Shown: one piece after another, positions 1 through 10,350 of the stretch
Position numbering within the stretch: position 1 is the first letter of the stretch
How the letters are laid out: the number at the start of each line of letters is the position of its first letter
IMG/VR virus record: IMGVR_UViG_3300025110_000002
Coordinates: 1 to 64,000 of that record
Origin: a virus
Length of the DNA: 64,000 bases
Strand: one strand, 5' to 3'
Notes under the pieces: generated by a model
What the model was told of the DNA's origin: nothing
What the model saw: the letters and a program-made list of their open reading frames with translations, nothing else
The model's database searches: none
Made by a program: the position numbers and the translations under genes

Positions 1-3000
1 ACTTGAGTATTTGGCAAAGCAGTAATATCAATTTTTTTAGAATATATAAGTTTATCAAGTACTACTATTTTTGTTGGTATTATATTAACTGCGTAGTCTA
101 ATACACTATTTATATTATTAATAAATACACTTTCTTGTATTTCATATATAGTAGAAGAAATTTTATTTAATTCTAGCTCAATACTGGTGTTAGTTATTAC
201 AAAACTGGTATCTTCTAAAAAATATCCCGCAGCTGCGGTTATAGTTCTTTTATTTATAATTTTTTCAGTACCTAAATTTCCAGACACAGTATAGCTACCT
301 GATTTTTGCCCTGTATAATCAAAATTATCTCCTGCTATAGAATAAGCTCCTTTAACTTGTGTAGGTATTTTTGTAATTTTTCCAATAACATCATATGCAA
401 ATGATTGATTAGTTGTTGGTTGTGTTATATTAAGATCTAAAGCAGCAAGCACTTCATTGTTTTTTGATTGGACAAATGAAAAATTATTACCAACAAAATC
501 ATTGCTATTTATAGTAAATCCTGCAGGGGCAAATATTTTAAATTCAATATAAGATATTTTTTCACCCGGAGCCTGCGTCTTAGTTATAGTGGTTGCTGTT
601 AAAGTATTAGGATTTAAATTTAAATCAAATGTTGCTGTTGTATTTGAAACTACACCTAATTGAGAAACATATGAACTAGCCCCCTTAGCGACTGATTTTC
701 CAATACCTTGTGTTGAAAAATTCTTTTGATCTAACAGAGAAGATGTTTTTGCTTCTTGTGTTAAATTTGCAAAATATTTATTTTCTTTAACAATAAAAGA
801 TGTTTCTATCCCTGATACCTGATCCGTTTTTATTGTTTTTGCTACCCAATTTTTAGTACCTTCATAGCCAAGAGTTTTAAACTTTTTTATTACAGAAGGT
901 TGATCATTTACTGTAAACTCAACAAAAGAGCTAAATTGTGTATCGTAAAAATTATTTCTTTTAACATTGGAACTACCGTGTTTCCAAATATCCCCATTAT
1001 TATATGAATAATAAGTACTATTTAAGGATAGCGCATTTTCTGGTATATAAGATTTTCTTGTAACCCAACCATTAACATTTTCATTAAAGCATACTGTGTC
1101 TAGCCCATCAAAAGTAATGTTGTATATATTTTCTTCATTATCATATGATGCACTTTTAATAACATTATTTTTTAACCTGTCATCAAAAAAAGCATTCATA
1201 TTATTTGAAGAAATAGTTGTAATACCATCTTTAGATAATCTAAGTATAACACCTCTTTTAGGATCTGCATTGTATGCTCTAAATCCATAAAAAGCAAATG
1301 ATTCTGGAACTTGTGATATACCATATTCTCCCGTAAATGGAATAATATTACCTATAACTCGATTAGAAGCCACTAAATTAGAAGAGCCATCTGCATTATA
1401 TAAAATGTCTTTATCAGCTAATGCTCTAACTATTTTATCTTCACAATATATAACTAAATCATTATCTCTAGCAAATAATTTTTGTATACTACCATAAGAA
1501 GGAAGTAAATCTTTTGTAATGGGGTTAGCCGCATTAAATTGATTAGATTGATTAAAACCTGATCTTGAATTTATTATACCCGACCAAATAATTCCATTAA
1601 ATTTATGCTCTTCTTTAAATTGTTGAGCAAGCGGAGCTGATGCTCTAACACCAATGTCAACAAAAGTTGCATTAAAGTCATCTCTTATTCTATTAGATTC
1701 TACACCGTTTCCAAAACATATTGCGTTATACCATTCTAGTTCATGGAGTTGATTGTGTTCTTCTATAGGGAAAGCATTTTGGGTTTCAAAATATATATCT
1801 AAGTCTGTTTTACTTTCTAATGGTTCAGTTTCAAATATTGCAGGCTCTTTTATAATAATTTTTTCATTATCTAATTTTTGTAATATTTCCATTAAAGGTT
1901 CTGCCCCAGTTGTGTTTTGGTCCCTAGTACATACCCTTTTTGTCAATTCCAGGAACTCCCCATCTTCATCAATAAATCGAATAGAAATACACTTTATAGT
2001 TCTTTTTCTAGTACCGCCTTGCTTTTGATCTTTTTTATCGTGAAATCTAATAGCCCCTATTTCATATACGGTTTCATGATGATCAGAGCCGTCTGAATTT
2101 TTAAATCTTACAAAATCCCCAAGTTTAATTTGTCTAGTTATTTGATCAAATGCTCCATCATTTCTATGTGTAGATTGTTCTAAGGTAATATTATATTCTA
2201 AGCCCGCAAACTTAGTATATTTCCCTGAAGATGCTGCTGACCCATTTGTAGTGGATCCACCATCTGAAACAACAAAATCGTTAGGGGGATTTGTAAGTGC
2301 TTTATTTTTATACCTTGCAGAATTTTTGTAATTATTATCGTTTCTATATCTATCATATTCTCTAGGATAAATACCATTTAGCATTATAGCTTCTTTAGCT
2401 AAATAAGATACACCGCCAATTGATTGAGTTTTTATTGAATCTGTTAAAGTTGCGTTGGTTTTTAATTTTATAAAAAATCTCCCATCGAATTCTTTATCTC
2501 CGGCCGCTGTATATTCTTCTAATATTGATAATCCAATACCACTTGGATTTGCTTTATCGCCAGAGGTTGTACCTAAATTATTAGGAGAAGCTTTTTGCCA
2601 AATAATTTCAACATCTTCTCCAAAAGGTTCAACTACAGTAATTTTTATTTCATTAGAACCAGCAGGATGTTGTTGTAAACTTTTAATTTCATAAATTTCA
2701 GATTCTTTATCACCAAAAGTAAATCTAAAAAACCGACCAGGCTTAAGTTCTTTAGCATCAGCTAATGGAACACCTTCCCATATATTACTTCCTTGTCCAC
2801 CATTTCCTCCTTTTATTTGTATTTGGTTATAATCTACAGCAGGAGCACCACCTCTAGCGCCAGTTTGATCTTTCGCTAAAATTTCATTTCCACCACCACT
2901 ACCTGAATAATCATCTGTAAAAACTAAATCTCCTATAGAATATACTTCTTTTTTTCTATTTGTAATAAATCCAGGGGGTTCACTAAAAATATCAATTATT

Positions 3001-5078
3001 TTATATCTATTATCAGCTTGTAATACAGCTTCATTTTCTCCATGCTGCTTTTTTAATATCAAATAATGTTCATTTGTGACTTTGTTTCTATCACTTGATG
3101 GGACTGAAATGTATGTAAATCCATTTTCTAAATCTTGATAAAATCTATCAGCAGCAATATTGTAGTATTCCCCAGATGTATCTTTAATATAATACTTAAA
3201 ATATTTTGCCCACGCAGGGGGTTGATTTTTTAATGTTATATTAAATTTACTTTGATTAATTGCATTTTTCTTTTCTATTTTAATACTACTATTTTCTCCT
3301 GTTAATACTGGGGTATGTCTATTATATTCATCTATATAGACAACGCCAATTTGATAATTCCTATCTGATTTAATTGTTCTTTTAAAATCATCTGTTCTTT
3401 CTGCAAGCCCTATTTCAAAATCTGGTTTGCTATACACGTCATAACTTTGGTAATAATTACCATATATTATTCTATTAGCTGTTACTTCTTGTGATTTAGC
3501 TCTTTTAGGGATATTATCCCATGCTCTAAGCAATTGATCATTAGGAATTATAGAGTGTATACGTTCTTTTTCAATAGTAATTTCGTTTGTTAAATCAAAA
3601 TCTATTTTTTTCTTTGTATCATATACATATATATTATTATTTTTTGTTTCCTTAAATAATATATCTATTTCTTCAATATCATCCCCCCCAACATCAAAAG
3701 ATTTAAGTACAATTTGTTGGGTTTTATTTATCATACCATGGTTAAAAGCTTCTTTCCCGTCATATTTAAAGTCTGAAGGAATAAAAACTGGTATTGAAAA
3801 CGGGGATATTGTAGAATACTCCCCATTTTTATATTTCCATCTATAAGCAAATCTTGGAAAATTTAATTCGTATAATGCTTTTTTCTGTGCTAACTCTATA
3901 TCAAAAAGAAAAGAAGCATCTGTAGTGTCTTCTGCAATAGTATCAATCCTTAATTCAATTCTATTGTTAATAGCAGGATCATCACTTATACTTAATACAC
4001 TTGCTTGTATTTGTATTTCTGTGTCTTCGGAAGCTATATCAACTGAGTCGCCTACTTTCCAAACTGGATTTTGAGGTAAACTTTCAATTTTAATTATATC
4101 ACCACTTTTTTTATTAAATAAATTTAAAGACTTTTGTATTAAAATAAGCCCTCCACCTGAAGTAGAATCAAAAATATCAACTGCAGGAGCATTCATTGGA
4201 GCTTTTTTAGCTACAGAAATATCATCCTCATTAAAGTCTCTTGTTTGTATTTGTATAATTCCCGATGCATTTTTTATTTTATATTCTATTTTAGTGTCAG
4301 ACCCAGGGTTGTTTAAAGAATATTTTTTAAATTTTGGTATATAAATACGCCTAGGAGGATTTATATTATCCGTCCAAAACAGCATATCATCTATAATATT
4401 TATACCTGTTATTTTATTTTGTTTTGAAAAGTTTAAAACGCCACCTGACGAGTAAGTAACACTTGGCGAAATATTTCCTAATTTTGGAAAATCATAAATA
4501 ATATTTTTAAATACCATTTCATCATTTTCTTTTCTTAAAACAGTATTTTTAGGAATAGAAATATTAACGTATGGGTCAGAAAGAGTTATATCAACATTAT
4601 TATTAATTAATACCTCCTCATCATTTACAATTGGTAAATTATTAACACCTAAAATTTGTATTAAATTTGCTTCATTATAATTTTTAATCACTAATTCGGA
4701 ATCAACATTACCGCTAAGAACTATTTGATCTAAAGTTGTTATTACACTATTTTTAGCATCATGTATTACAATACTTACAGCTTCTGTTTTTTCATCATAT
4801 TCATAAATACAATCTGCTGTATCAGAAGAAACAAACCAATATATTTTATTTTTTAAAGGATAGGCAATACTACCTATTGTAACAGCATTATCAGTACTAG
4901 AAAATAAAGTAGATAATCTTTCATTACCTAATAAATTTTCAATAGCCCCTACATCAGACGCCTCAGATGATGCTATTTTGATGTTTAAAGCATCAATATA
5001 TTCACCATTTGGTACAAGCCTATCATCGAGGTCTTTATTCATTCTCCCCGATGTAAAAGTACGCTTAAGTTCCGCCAT
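1..5078 (-). CDS. Muzzle / tail-stabilization-type giant protein (3' end cut by window edge)
   Basis: One reading frame stays open from the ATG at 5076-5078 to the window edge, giving at least 1692 residues; the C-terminus is missing. The N-terminus (residues 1-50) carries the pattern GRMNKDLDDRLVPNGEY followed by SDVGAIENLLGN. I recognise this as the conserved start of the phage stabilization/muzzle proteins of crAss-like and related marine podoviruses. The rest is rich in beta-type repeats with many YxxxxxGxI segments, as expected for a propeller-like tail-tip protein. Its ATG overlaps the stop of the preceding ring protein, so it is the next gene in the late connector module. In crAss-like virions this protein caps the short tail. 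The family call is from memory of conserved N-termini, so I am fairly but not fully sure. Confidence 0.75.
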   Translation of the reverse strand, partial: MAELKRTFTSGRMNKDLDDRLVPNGEYIDALNIKIASSEASDVGAIENLLGNERLSTLFSSTDNAVTIGSIAYPLKNKIYWFVSSDTADCIYEYDEKTEAVSIVIHDAKNSVITTLDQIVLSGNVDSELVIKNYNEANLIQILGVNNLPIVNDEEVLINNNVDITLSDPYVNISIPKNTVLRKENDEMVFKNIIYDFPKLGNISPSVTYSSGGVLNFSKQNKITGINIIDDMLFWTDNINPPRRIYIPKFKKYSLNNPGSDTKIEYKIKNASGIIQIQTRDFNEDDISVAKKAPMNAPAVDIFDSTSGGGLILIQKSLNLFNKKSGDIIKIESLPQNPVWKVGDSVDIASEDTEIQIQASVLSISDDPAINNRIELRIDTIAEDTTDASFLFDIELAQKKALYELNFPRFAYRWKYKNGEYSTISPFSIPVFIPSDFKYDGKEAFNHGMINKTQQIVLKSFDVGGDDIEEIDILFKETKNNNIYVYDTKKKIDFDLTNEITIEKERIHSIIPNDQLLRAWDNIPKRAKSQEVTANRIIYGNYYQSYDVYSKPDFEIGLAERTDDFKRTIKSDRNYQIGVVYIDEYNRHTPVLTGENSSIKIEKKNAINQSKFNITLKNQPPAWAKYFKYYIKDTSGEYYNIAADRFYQDLENGFTYISVPSSDRNKVTNEHYLILKKQHGENEAVLQADNRYKIIDIFSEPPGFITNRKKEVYSIGDLVFTDDYSGSGGGNEILAKDQTGARGGAPAVDYNQIQIKGGNGGQGSNIWEGVPLADAKELKPGRFFRFTFGDKESEIYEIKSLQQHPAGSNEIKITVVEPFGEDVEIIWQKASPNNLGTTSGDKANPSGIGLSILEEYTAAGDKEFDGRFFIKLKTNATLTDSIKTQSIGGVSYLAKEAIMLNGIYPREYDRYRNDNNYKNSARYKNKALTNPPNDFVVSDGGSTTNGSAASSGKYTKFAGLEYNITLEQSTHRNDGAFDQITRQIKLGDFVRFKNSDGSDHHETVYEIGAIRFHDKKDQKQGGTRKRTIKCISIRFIDEDGEFLELTKRVCTRDQNTTGAEPLMEILQKLDNEKIIIKEPAIFETEPLESKTDLDIYFETQNAFPIEEHNQLHELEWYNAICFGNGVESNRIRDDFNATFVDIGVRASAPLAQQFKEEHKFNGIIWSGIINSRSGFNQSNQFNAANPITKDLLPSYGSIQKLFARDNDLVIYCEDKIVRALADKDILYNADGSSNLVASNRVIGNIIPFTGEYGISQVPESFAFYGFRAYNADPKRGVILRLSKDGITTISSNNMNAFFDDRLKNNVIKSASYDNEENIYNITFDGLDTVCFNENVNGWVTRKSYIPENALSLNSTYYSYNNGDIWKHGSSNVKRNNFYDTQFSSFVEFTVNDQPSVIKKFKTLGYEGTKNWVAKTIKTDQVSGIETSFIVKENKYFANLTQEAKTSSLLDQKNFSTQGIGKSVAKGASSYVSQLGVVSNTTATFDLNLNPNTLTATTITKTQAPGEKISYIEFKIFAPAGFTINSNDFVGNNFSFVQSKNNEVLAALDLNITQPTTNQSFAYDVIGKITKIPTQVKGAYSIAGDNFDYTGQKSGSYTVSGNLGTEKIINKRTITAAAGYFLEDTSFVITNTSIELELNKISSTIYEIQESVFINNINSVLDYAVNIIPTKIVVLDKLIYSKKIDITALPNTQ

Positions 5079-5971
5079 TAGTGTTTAATTTGTTTTGATT
5101 TGCCCCTCATTGTTTGAGTGAGGTCTTCCATATTAATATTAGCTAGTCGTAGTTTTGCAGATCGCATTGTAGCTTTCCTTTCTCTTTTAAGTCTATTTAT
5201 TTGATATTCAGGTATATTTGATTTAGCTGACATAATAGCCAAAGCTATTGATTTATACATTGCTTCTTCCGCAAATTTATGTATTTTCATATCATCATCT
5301 ACATTAAGTCCGTCTGAAACATATTTTATAATTATTATTTTACTTTTTACGCCACTGCTAAACGATATAACACCTCTTGGCTGATCAATAATAAATGTAT
5401 CATTTTTATTAGCATCTTGAGGATTAATTCCATAGCGCTTGCCAAAATCTACATTATAACCATAACCTTCTTCTAAATAGTTTACGTCAGAAGCGTCTGG
5501 TGTGTTTGTTGAATTATCCCTTTGATTTTTAAATCTTTTAGCCGCTTCAGATTCTTTACCTATCAATACATTACCGGCATCATCATATAAATAATTATAA
5601 TCTTTATCTTGTAAATAAGGAACAGGTGCAGTGGTATTGTTATTAGGTTTTAAAGGTCTTTCTAAACCATTATCATCTAAACAAGTTATTCTCACGTAGC
5701 TAACAAAATCATGTGGTAGCGGTATTGATAAAGAAGGAGGAATTTCTACTTCAATTGATTTTACATTATCTATAGTATCATAGCTTAATTCCTGTAGTGT
5801 ACGTTGCGCATGATATGCAACTTCAGTTCTTTTAACAGATTTAATTATTTTATCATCACCTACATAAGAAACTAAAAAATTACTTATAATATCATCAACT
5901 GTAACAAACTGATAATAACCTTGATTCTTACTATTGTAGTAGTCTTTTGGAGTGTATTGTGCTAAGGCCAT
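5078..5971 (-). CDS. Head-tail connector / ring protein (crAss-like type)
   Basis: This 297-residue protein lies between a smaller ring-type protein and the muzzle, with no intergenic space on the muzzle side. It starts MALAQYTPKDYY and has an alpha/beta region (about 25-110) with a conserved-looking AYHAQRTLQELSYDT helix and an IPLPHDFVSYVRI strand. A variable middle with polar loops follows, then a helical C-terminus (about 225-297) rich in Lys and Arg. Position, size and style fit the ring/adaptor proteins that connect portal and tail in crAss-like podoviruses, functionally like the tail tubular proteins of T7. No catalytic motif is visible. The function is inferred mainly from synteny. 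Confidence 0.65.
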   Translation of the reverse strand: MALAQYTPKDYYNSKNQGYYQFVTVDDIISNFLVSYVGDDKIIKSVKRTEVAYHAQRTLQELSYDTIDNVKSIEVEIPPSLSIPLPHDFVSYVRITCLDDNGLERPLKPNNNTTAPVPYLQDKDYNYLYDDAGNVLIGKESEAAKRFKNQRDNSTNTPDASDVNYLEEGYGYNVDFGKRYGINPQDANKNDTFIIDQPRGVISFSSGVKSKIIIIKYVSDGLNVDDDMKIHKFAEEAMYKSIALAIMSAKSNIPEYQINRLKRERKATMRSAKLRLANINMEDLTQTMRGKSKQIKH

Positions 5972-5974
5972 TTA

Positions 5975-6655
5975 TTATGATTTTTCTTTTTGTACTTTTA
6001 AATTATCTTTTTGTTCTGCTACTTGACTTACTTCAGGCTGTTTTATAATTATTCCAGCATAACTTAGTATTTTATATACTACGGTGGTTTCATCAGATTC
6101 ATGAAGTTCAAAATCAGTTGAAGATGAAGAGTCAAATTTTGCTACATTACTTATGTCAACATAGCCCCAAACCGCTTGGGCAGGTTGTTTTATGTAAGTG
6201 CATGTTAATGAGGTAATTGTAGAAGGATAAACAGTTAGGTTATTTCCATTTCTTATATATACTGGTTTTTTAACATCAGGTTTTGTTAATTTAGAAGCAT
6301 TTATATGCAAAAAATCATTTTGATCAATTGCATCTAACTCAGTAGTATTGTTATAATAAACAGTACCAAGTCGATATAAACCAGAAGGAAGTGCAAATAC
6401 GGAATTTGCTAATGAAAGAGAAGAAGTGGTTCTGAATAAATTAATTTTTTCTTTTATATTATTTACTATGTTAGCATACTCATTTGTTATTTCACCAGCA
6501 CGGTTGAACTGATTAAGATCATAAAAGTACTGCTCAAACACCTCTAATTGTGCTTGATTTGCCAAAAGATTATATTCTTGTGGTGTCATATAACCTCTAT
6601 TCTCTTTATTTAGAATGGCTTGTACTCTTTGATATACTGTATCTATACTAATCAT
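5975..6655 (-). CDS. Ring / adaptor protein of the portal-tail connector
   Basis: I place the start at the internal ATG giving MISIDTVYQRVQ, because the 15 residues upstream look like leader sequence and the segment NKENRGYMTPQEYNLLANQA then falls near residue 15. That segment, followed by QLEVFEQYFYDLNQF, is a conserved opening in marine and crAss-like podovirus connector proteins. The protein is about 226 residues, with an N-terminal helical domain and a beta-rich C-terminal half. It sits between the 257-residue protein downstream of the capsid gene and the 297-residue ring protein. It probably forms one ring of the neck. No enzymatic motif is seen. Confidence 0.65.
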   Translation of the reverse strand: MISIDTVYQRVQAILNKENRGYMTPQEYNLLANQAQLEVFEQYFYDLNQFNRAGEITNEYANIVNNIKEKINLFRTTSSLSLANSVFALPSGLYRLGTVYYNNTTELDAIDQNDFLHINASKLTKPDVKKPVYIRNGNNLTVYPSTITSLTCTYIKQPAQAVWGYVDISNVAKFDSSSSTDFELHESDETTVVYKILSYAGIIIKQPEVSQVAEQKDNLKVQKEKS

Positions 6656-6710
6656 ATCTTTATATTTATAATGAAGGGCCACACTAAGTGACCCTATCAC
6701 TATAGTTTGG

Positions 6711-7484
6711 CTATTTAATTTTCTTTTCTATTGCCTTGTAAACCTCAGAGCCTTCATCTGTTTTTAAATATGCAGCAAATGCTGAATATGGATTTTCATC
6801 AAAAGGTACTGTCATTAACTTCTTGTTATTTCCATACCAATAAAAATTTCTTTGTTCTTGGTCTAAATATATTATTGAAGCTTCAGTAGCTTTTATTGTA
6901 AAATTTCTGAGCTGTACATTATCATCATCTACTAAATTTAAAAATAACGCAGGGTCATTTTTTGCAAATACTAGTAAATCTCTTTTTATTTCTTGAGATG
7001 TCATCTTAGAAACTTTAGAACCCTGCTCCACTCTTAAAACAGCTTCTGCGTGGTCAATTTCTAATTGTTTAGCTAAGTTTAACGCCTCTATTTCCATTTC
7101 AATATCTGCAAGTTCATCTGTTGCTTCAGCAACTGTATCTACCTCGTAGTAAGTGTTATTGCGTTGAGGATGATATATTGATAATAATTTTTGCAAACAT
7201 TGATCAGCTTTTGGCACAAATAATGTACCATTTTTAAATACTATATGCTGTAACGTACTTCTACCTTTTTGTTCATCAACAAATGGCGATTTTTGATTAA
7301 TAGCATATCTTAGTTCCCTTGAATATCCAGCTTCTTCATCAAACCACATTAAAGGAGTTCTCCCGTGATGTCTAGATGCTAAAGTAAATGTTAAAGGTTC
7401 TTTATTGCCTGTTAGTACATAAGTTCTATCCTTTAGTTCCCATGATGGTTTAACCGGCACAGATTTTTTCTTTGTTGTTGTCAT
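6711..7484 (-). CDS. Virion structural protein downstream of the capsid gene (unknown)
   Basis: I chose the ATG giving MTTTKKKSVPVKPSW. An upstream ATG would add a hydrophobic 14-residue leader that overlaps the capsid-gene hairpin. The 257-residue product has a beta-like N-terminal part (about 15-90) containing SRHHGRTPLMWFDEEAGYSR, then a coiled-coil helix (about 120-165) and a mixed C-terminus. It is the first gene after the major capsid gene and precedes the two ring proteins, so it may be a head-completion, auxiliary capsid or tail-hub protein. I do not recognise a named family. Confidence 0.55.
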   Translation of the reverse strand: MTTTKKKSVPVKPSWELKDRTYVLTGNKEPLTFTLASRHHGRTPLMWFDEEAGYSRELRYAINQKSPFVDEQKGRSTLQHIVFKNGTLFVPKADQCLQKLLSIYHPQRNNTYYEVDTVAEATDELADIEMEIEALNLAKQLEIDHAEAVLRVEQGSKVSKMTSQEIKRDLLVFAKNDPALFLNLVDDDNVQLRNFTIKATEASIIYLDQEQRNFYWYGNNKKLMTVPFDENPYSAFAAYLKTDEGSEVYKAIEKKIK

Positions 7485-7519
7485 GATATAATATAATATA
7501 ATTAATAAATGTAAAGGCC

Positions 7520-7544
7520 GGAGCACCCTTATATAGAGTGCCCC
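7520..7544 (-). terminator. Hairpin directly downstream of the major capsid gene
   Basis: On the minus strand GGGGCACTC and GGGTGCTCC can form a 9-bp stem (two G-U pairs) around the loop TATATAA, 17 bases after the capsid stop. Only a short interrupted T stretch (CCTTTACATTT) follows. It could be a weak or partial terminator, or an RNA end that stabilises the abundant capsid mRNA and lowers expression of the genes beyond. Confidence 0.55.
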
Positions 7545-7561
7545 AATCTTTACTTTGAATA

Positions 7562-9034
7562 TTAAGCCTGCTGAGCAGCAGTTTTAAATAATACGAAGTT
7601 ATTAGCTCCTTGAACACACAAACATCTTTCTGATAAGAAGTGTACATTCATTTCGTCAACATCAGATGTATAAACTCCACCTACAGATCCAGTGATCCAA
7701 GATTTCATTTTTCTATCATCAGCTTCTGAAGCTCTATATCTTACGTGCAAGAAAGGTCTCTTGATATTTTTGCCAAGTGATTGATCATACACTGTGGAAG
7801 TTCCAGCAGGTACAAGTATTCCATCAACATTGCCACCAAGTCCTCTTGTTGTAGCATCATTTAAATATTTCCAGTCAGTCTTATAAAAATCATAAGAACC
7901 TCTTCGGAAACCACTGAACCCAAGATTAAGTGCCATATCTTCACTATTATTAAATACTCCATAAGAAGTACCACCATTATAGTGAGCATTTACAGCACCT
8001 AGCATATCGTCAAATGTAAGAGCAGTAGCCCTATTAAGGAAAAGCATATTTTCTTCAATAGCACCTTGCTTATCTAGATTTTTAAGTATTTCATCAAAAT
8101 CTTGTAATGCAGATCTTGAATTACCATCAGAGTTATCTAATGCATCTTCGCCTGAATTAAAGTTTTGATAAATATTACCTCTTGATTCAACAGCAGCAAA
8201 TAAACCTTCAGTTCCTTTATATCCATCGCCAATAGCGCCAGATCCAGAAGCAGCAAGTTCACCTTCTACCATAGCCATTTCAAGGTAATCCTCGAATCTA
8301 AGTCTTGTTTCATGCTCTGATTTTAAATACCATAGATAACCAGAAGCTCCGTTTTCTGTAGTAACCTCAACCCATCCAATTTGCGCAGTATCAGAACCAG
8401 AGATATTATATTTATCTTTGATAATAATAGGCGAGTTAGAGAATTTTTGGAAACCAGCATCAACAGAACCGTCCATTCCTGCAGTACCTTTCTTAAATTC
8501 AGAACCATATACAAATACCTTAACAGTTACACCAGTACCTGAAGTAAGTCCAGCATTAGTAAGTGTTGATCCACCGTAAGCTTTAACAGTAAATGTGTTA
8601 GTAGCTACTGCAGAAACAACCCCTTTAACTACTTTATCAGCAGTCCAAACAGCAGTCCCACTAGGGTATGTTCCAGCTTCAATAATAGCAACTGTTTGTC
8701 CAACTCTTACTGCGTGACCGTTTTCAGTAATCACACCTGTAGTTGTATTAGCAGAAGCTGCACTGTAGGCAATATGTAATCTTCCTTGTTCTGACCAAAT
8801 AATTTGATCTGAAGCGGAAGGAATTTCAGCACCAACCATACGAAGGAAAGAAGCTACAGATCTATTTCCATATCTTTCTACTTCTTTTTCGTATACGTCA
8901 GGTAAAAATTGTTGTGTAAACGTCCCTCCACCAGAAGAGTCGTCAAATGTTAGGTAGTTAGTACCAAACAATGTTTTAGTTGGGGTAGGCGTTAATCCCG
9001 CGGGAAACGATCCACCCGTTTTAAATAATCCCAT
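7562..9034 (-). CDS. Major capsid protein
   Basis: This 490-residue protein lies between an acidic scaffold-like gene and the connector genes, the usual place for the shell protein. It opens MGLFKTGGSFPAGLTPTPTK. It has an E-rich helical segment YEKEVERYGNRSVASFL (about 48-65) of the kind found before the spine helix in HK97-fold capsids, and ends with HFLSERCLCVQGANNFVLF, which resembles the C-termini of crAss-like capsid proteins. A Gly/Thr-rich beta insertion (about 95-180) may be a surface or insertion domain. Codons here are cleaner and slightly richer in G+C than in neighbours, consistent with high expression. A hairpin follows the stop. Confidence 0.85.
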   Translation of the reverse strand: MGLFKTGGSFPAGLTPTPTKTLFGTNYLTFDDSSGGGTFTQQFLPDVYEKEVERYGNRSVASFLRMVGAEIPSASDQIIWSEQGRLHIAYSAASANTTTGVITENGHAVRVGQTVAIIEAGTYPSGTAVWTADKVVKGVVSAVATNTFTVKAYGGSTLTNAGLTSGTGVTVKVFVYGSEFKKGTAGMDGSVDAGFQKFSNSPIIIKDKYNISGSDTAQIGWVEVTTENGASGYLWYLKSEHETRLRFEDYLEMAMVEGELAASGSGAIGDGYKGTEGLFAAVESRGNIYQNFNSGEDALDNSDGNSRSALQDFDEILKNLDKQGAIEENMLFLNRATALTFDDMLGAVNAHYNGGTSYGVFNNSEDMALNLGFSGFRRGSYDFYKTDWKYLNDATTRGLGGNVDGILVPAGTSTVYDQSLGKNIKRPFLHVRYRASEADDRKMKSWITGSVGGVYTSDVDEMNVHFLSERCLCVQGANNFVLFKTAAQQA

Positions 9035-9051
9035 TTTTTTTAAGTTTTAAG

Positions 9052-10320
9052 TTATTTTCTGATTTTAATTCTTAAACGTTCAAAATCATCTCCACTTACT
9101 GCTTTAACCTGCATTCCACTATTAGTAGTTACATTTTCATGTGTACCTCTAGGGTTCATATCTATGTTTTTAGATTTCGCCATGCTTTCTTTAACTGCAT
9201 CGGCTTTACCTTGTTCATAAAAATGATTAGCAACGGCATCGGCATTCATAGCTGTAAATAATGCTTTGTGATAACCTCCAGCATCTTTCATATTATTTTT
9301 ATTGTCAACAAATTTGCTAACTAATGAATTGATGTCAGATTGCTTTTCTTTTACATTATTTACATCTTTTACTTTAAATCTATATCTGTTATCGCCTACT
9401 TTATATTCAAAACCTTTGAAATCACGGGAAAACAAATCATTTGTTTTTTGTTCAAATATAGATCGCTGTTGTTTCGATGTTTCTTGCGTTTGTTTATAAT
9501 TGTCGAAAAACTTAACCGCCTCTTGTTGATCCGGAGATAGATTAGAACTTAACTTAAGTTCATCATAATATTTACTCTTTCTACTATTAAGATTTGATTT
9601 AGCCTCGGCAATTGATTCTTTTAAAGCAAGTTTTTTTCTTTTAATATCTCTTTCTTCATCACTTTCTTCGTCATAAGAAAAAGAATCTTCAATTAAAAAA
9701 CTTATTTCGTCTTCTGATAAATGCGGTTTTGTTTGGCGATAATGCTCTTTTAATACTTGCATATCTTCCATACCCGCATAATCTTTATTAAGATTTACAT
9801 AATCTTCAAGAGTCCCACCAGTTTCTTTCATAAAATCAACTAATTTATTGATATTTTCTGGTAACTCATTGGGTTCTTGTATATTATTTACGTCTTCTGT
9901 TTCCTCTTTAAGTTTATTAGGAATATCTTTTATTTTTTCAGATAATGATTCTGCTGAATCAGTTTCTTCTTTTTCAGTTACTAATTCAAGTACCTCTTCC
10001 TCCTCAGCCGCATTTTCTTCTTTTTCCGAAGTTTGTTCAACCACCACTTCTGTTTCTTGTTCGGGCTCTTTAACGGCCTCCACAATTTTTTCTTCAGAAA
10101 CTTCTTCTACTTTTTCTTCTGTAGAAGCTTTAGTTTCTTCTTCTTTAAATTTACGTAAATCTAATTTTAAAGTCCCGTCTTCGTCTGTTGGCGTTTTATA
10201 CGGAGCTTCTTCTTTTTTCTCTTCTTTTGAAACTGGTGCTTTTTCTTTGGTTTCCTTTGTTTCTTTTTCTACAGGTTCAACCTTTTCTTTTTGCACAGCC
10301 TCTTTTTCTTTTTTTGCCAT
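9052..10320 (-). CDS. Acidic scaffold-like protein
   Basis: The 422-residue product has a very acidic Lys/Glu-rich N-terminal half (about 1-160), then predicted helices and coiled coil (about 170-330) and a charged C-terminus ending RLRIKIRK. Position between portal and capsid genes and the composition fit a capsid-assembly scaffolding protein. No protease domain is visible in it. Sequence repeats of EEK/EKE in the N-terminus create long false reading frames on the opposite strand. Confidence 0.65.
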   Translation of the reverse strand: MAKKEKEAVQKEKVEPVEKETKETKEKAPVSKEEKKEEAPYKTPTDEDGTLKLDLRKFKEEETKASTEEKVEEVSEEKIVEAVKEPEQETEVVVEQTSEKEENAAEEEEVLELVTEKEETDSAESLSEKIKDIPNKLKEETEDVNNIQEPNELPENINKLVDFMKETGGTLEDYVNLNKDYAGMEDMQVLKEHYRQTKPHLSEDEISFLIEDSFSYDEESDEERDIKRKKLALKESIAEAKSNLNSRKSKYYDELKLSSNLSPDQQEAVKFFDNYKQTQETSKQQRSIFEQKTNDLFSRDFKGFEYKVGDNRYRFKVKDVNNVKEKQSDINSLVSKFVDNKNNMKDAGGYHKALFTAMNADAVANHFYEQGKADAVKESMAKSKNIDMNPRGTHENVTTNSGMQVKAVSGDDFERLRIKIRK

Positions 10321-10350
10321 GATAAAATATTATATAATTATTAAAAATTT

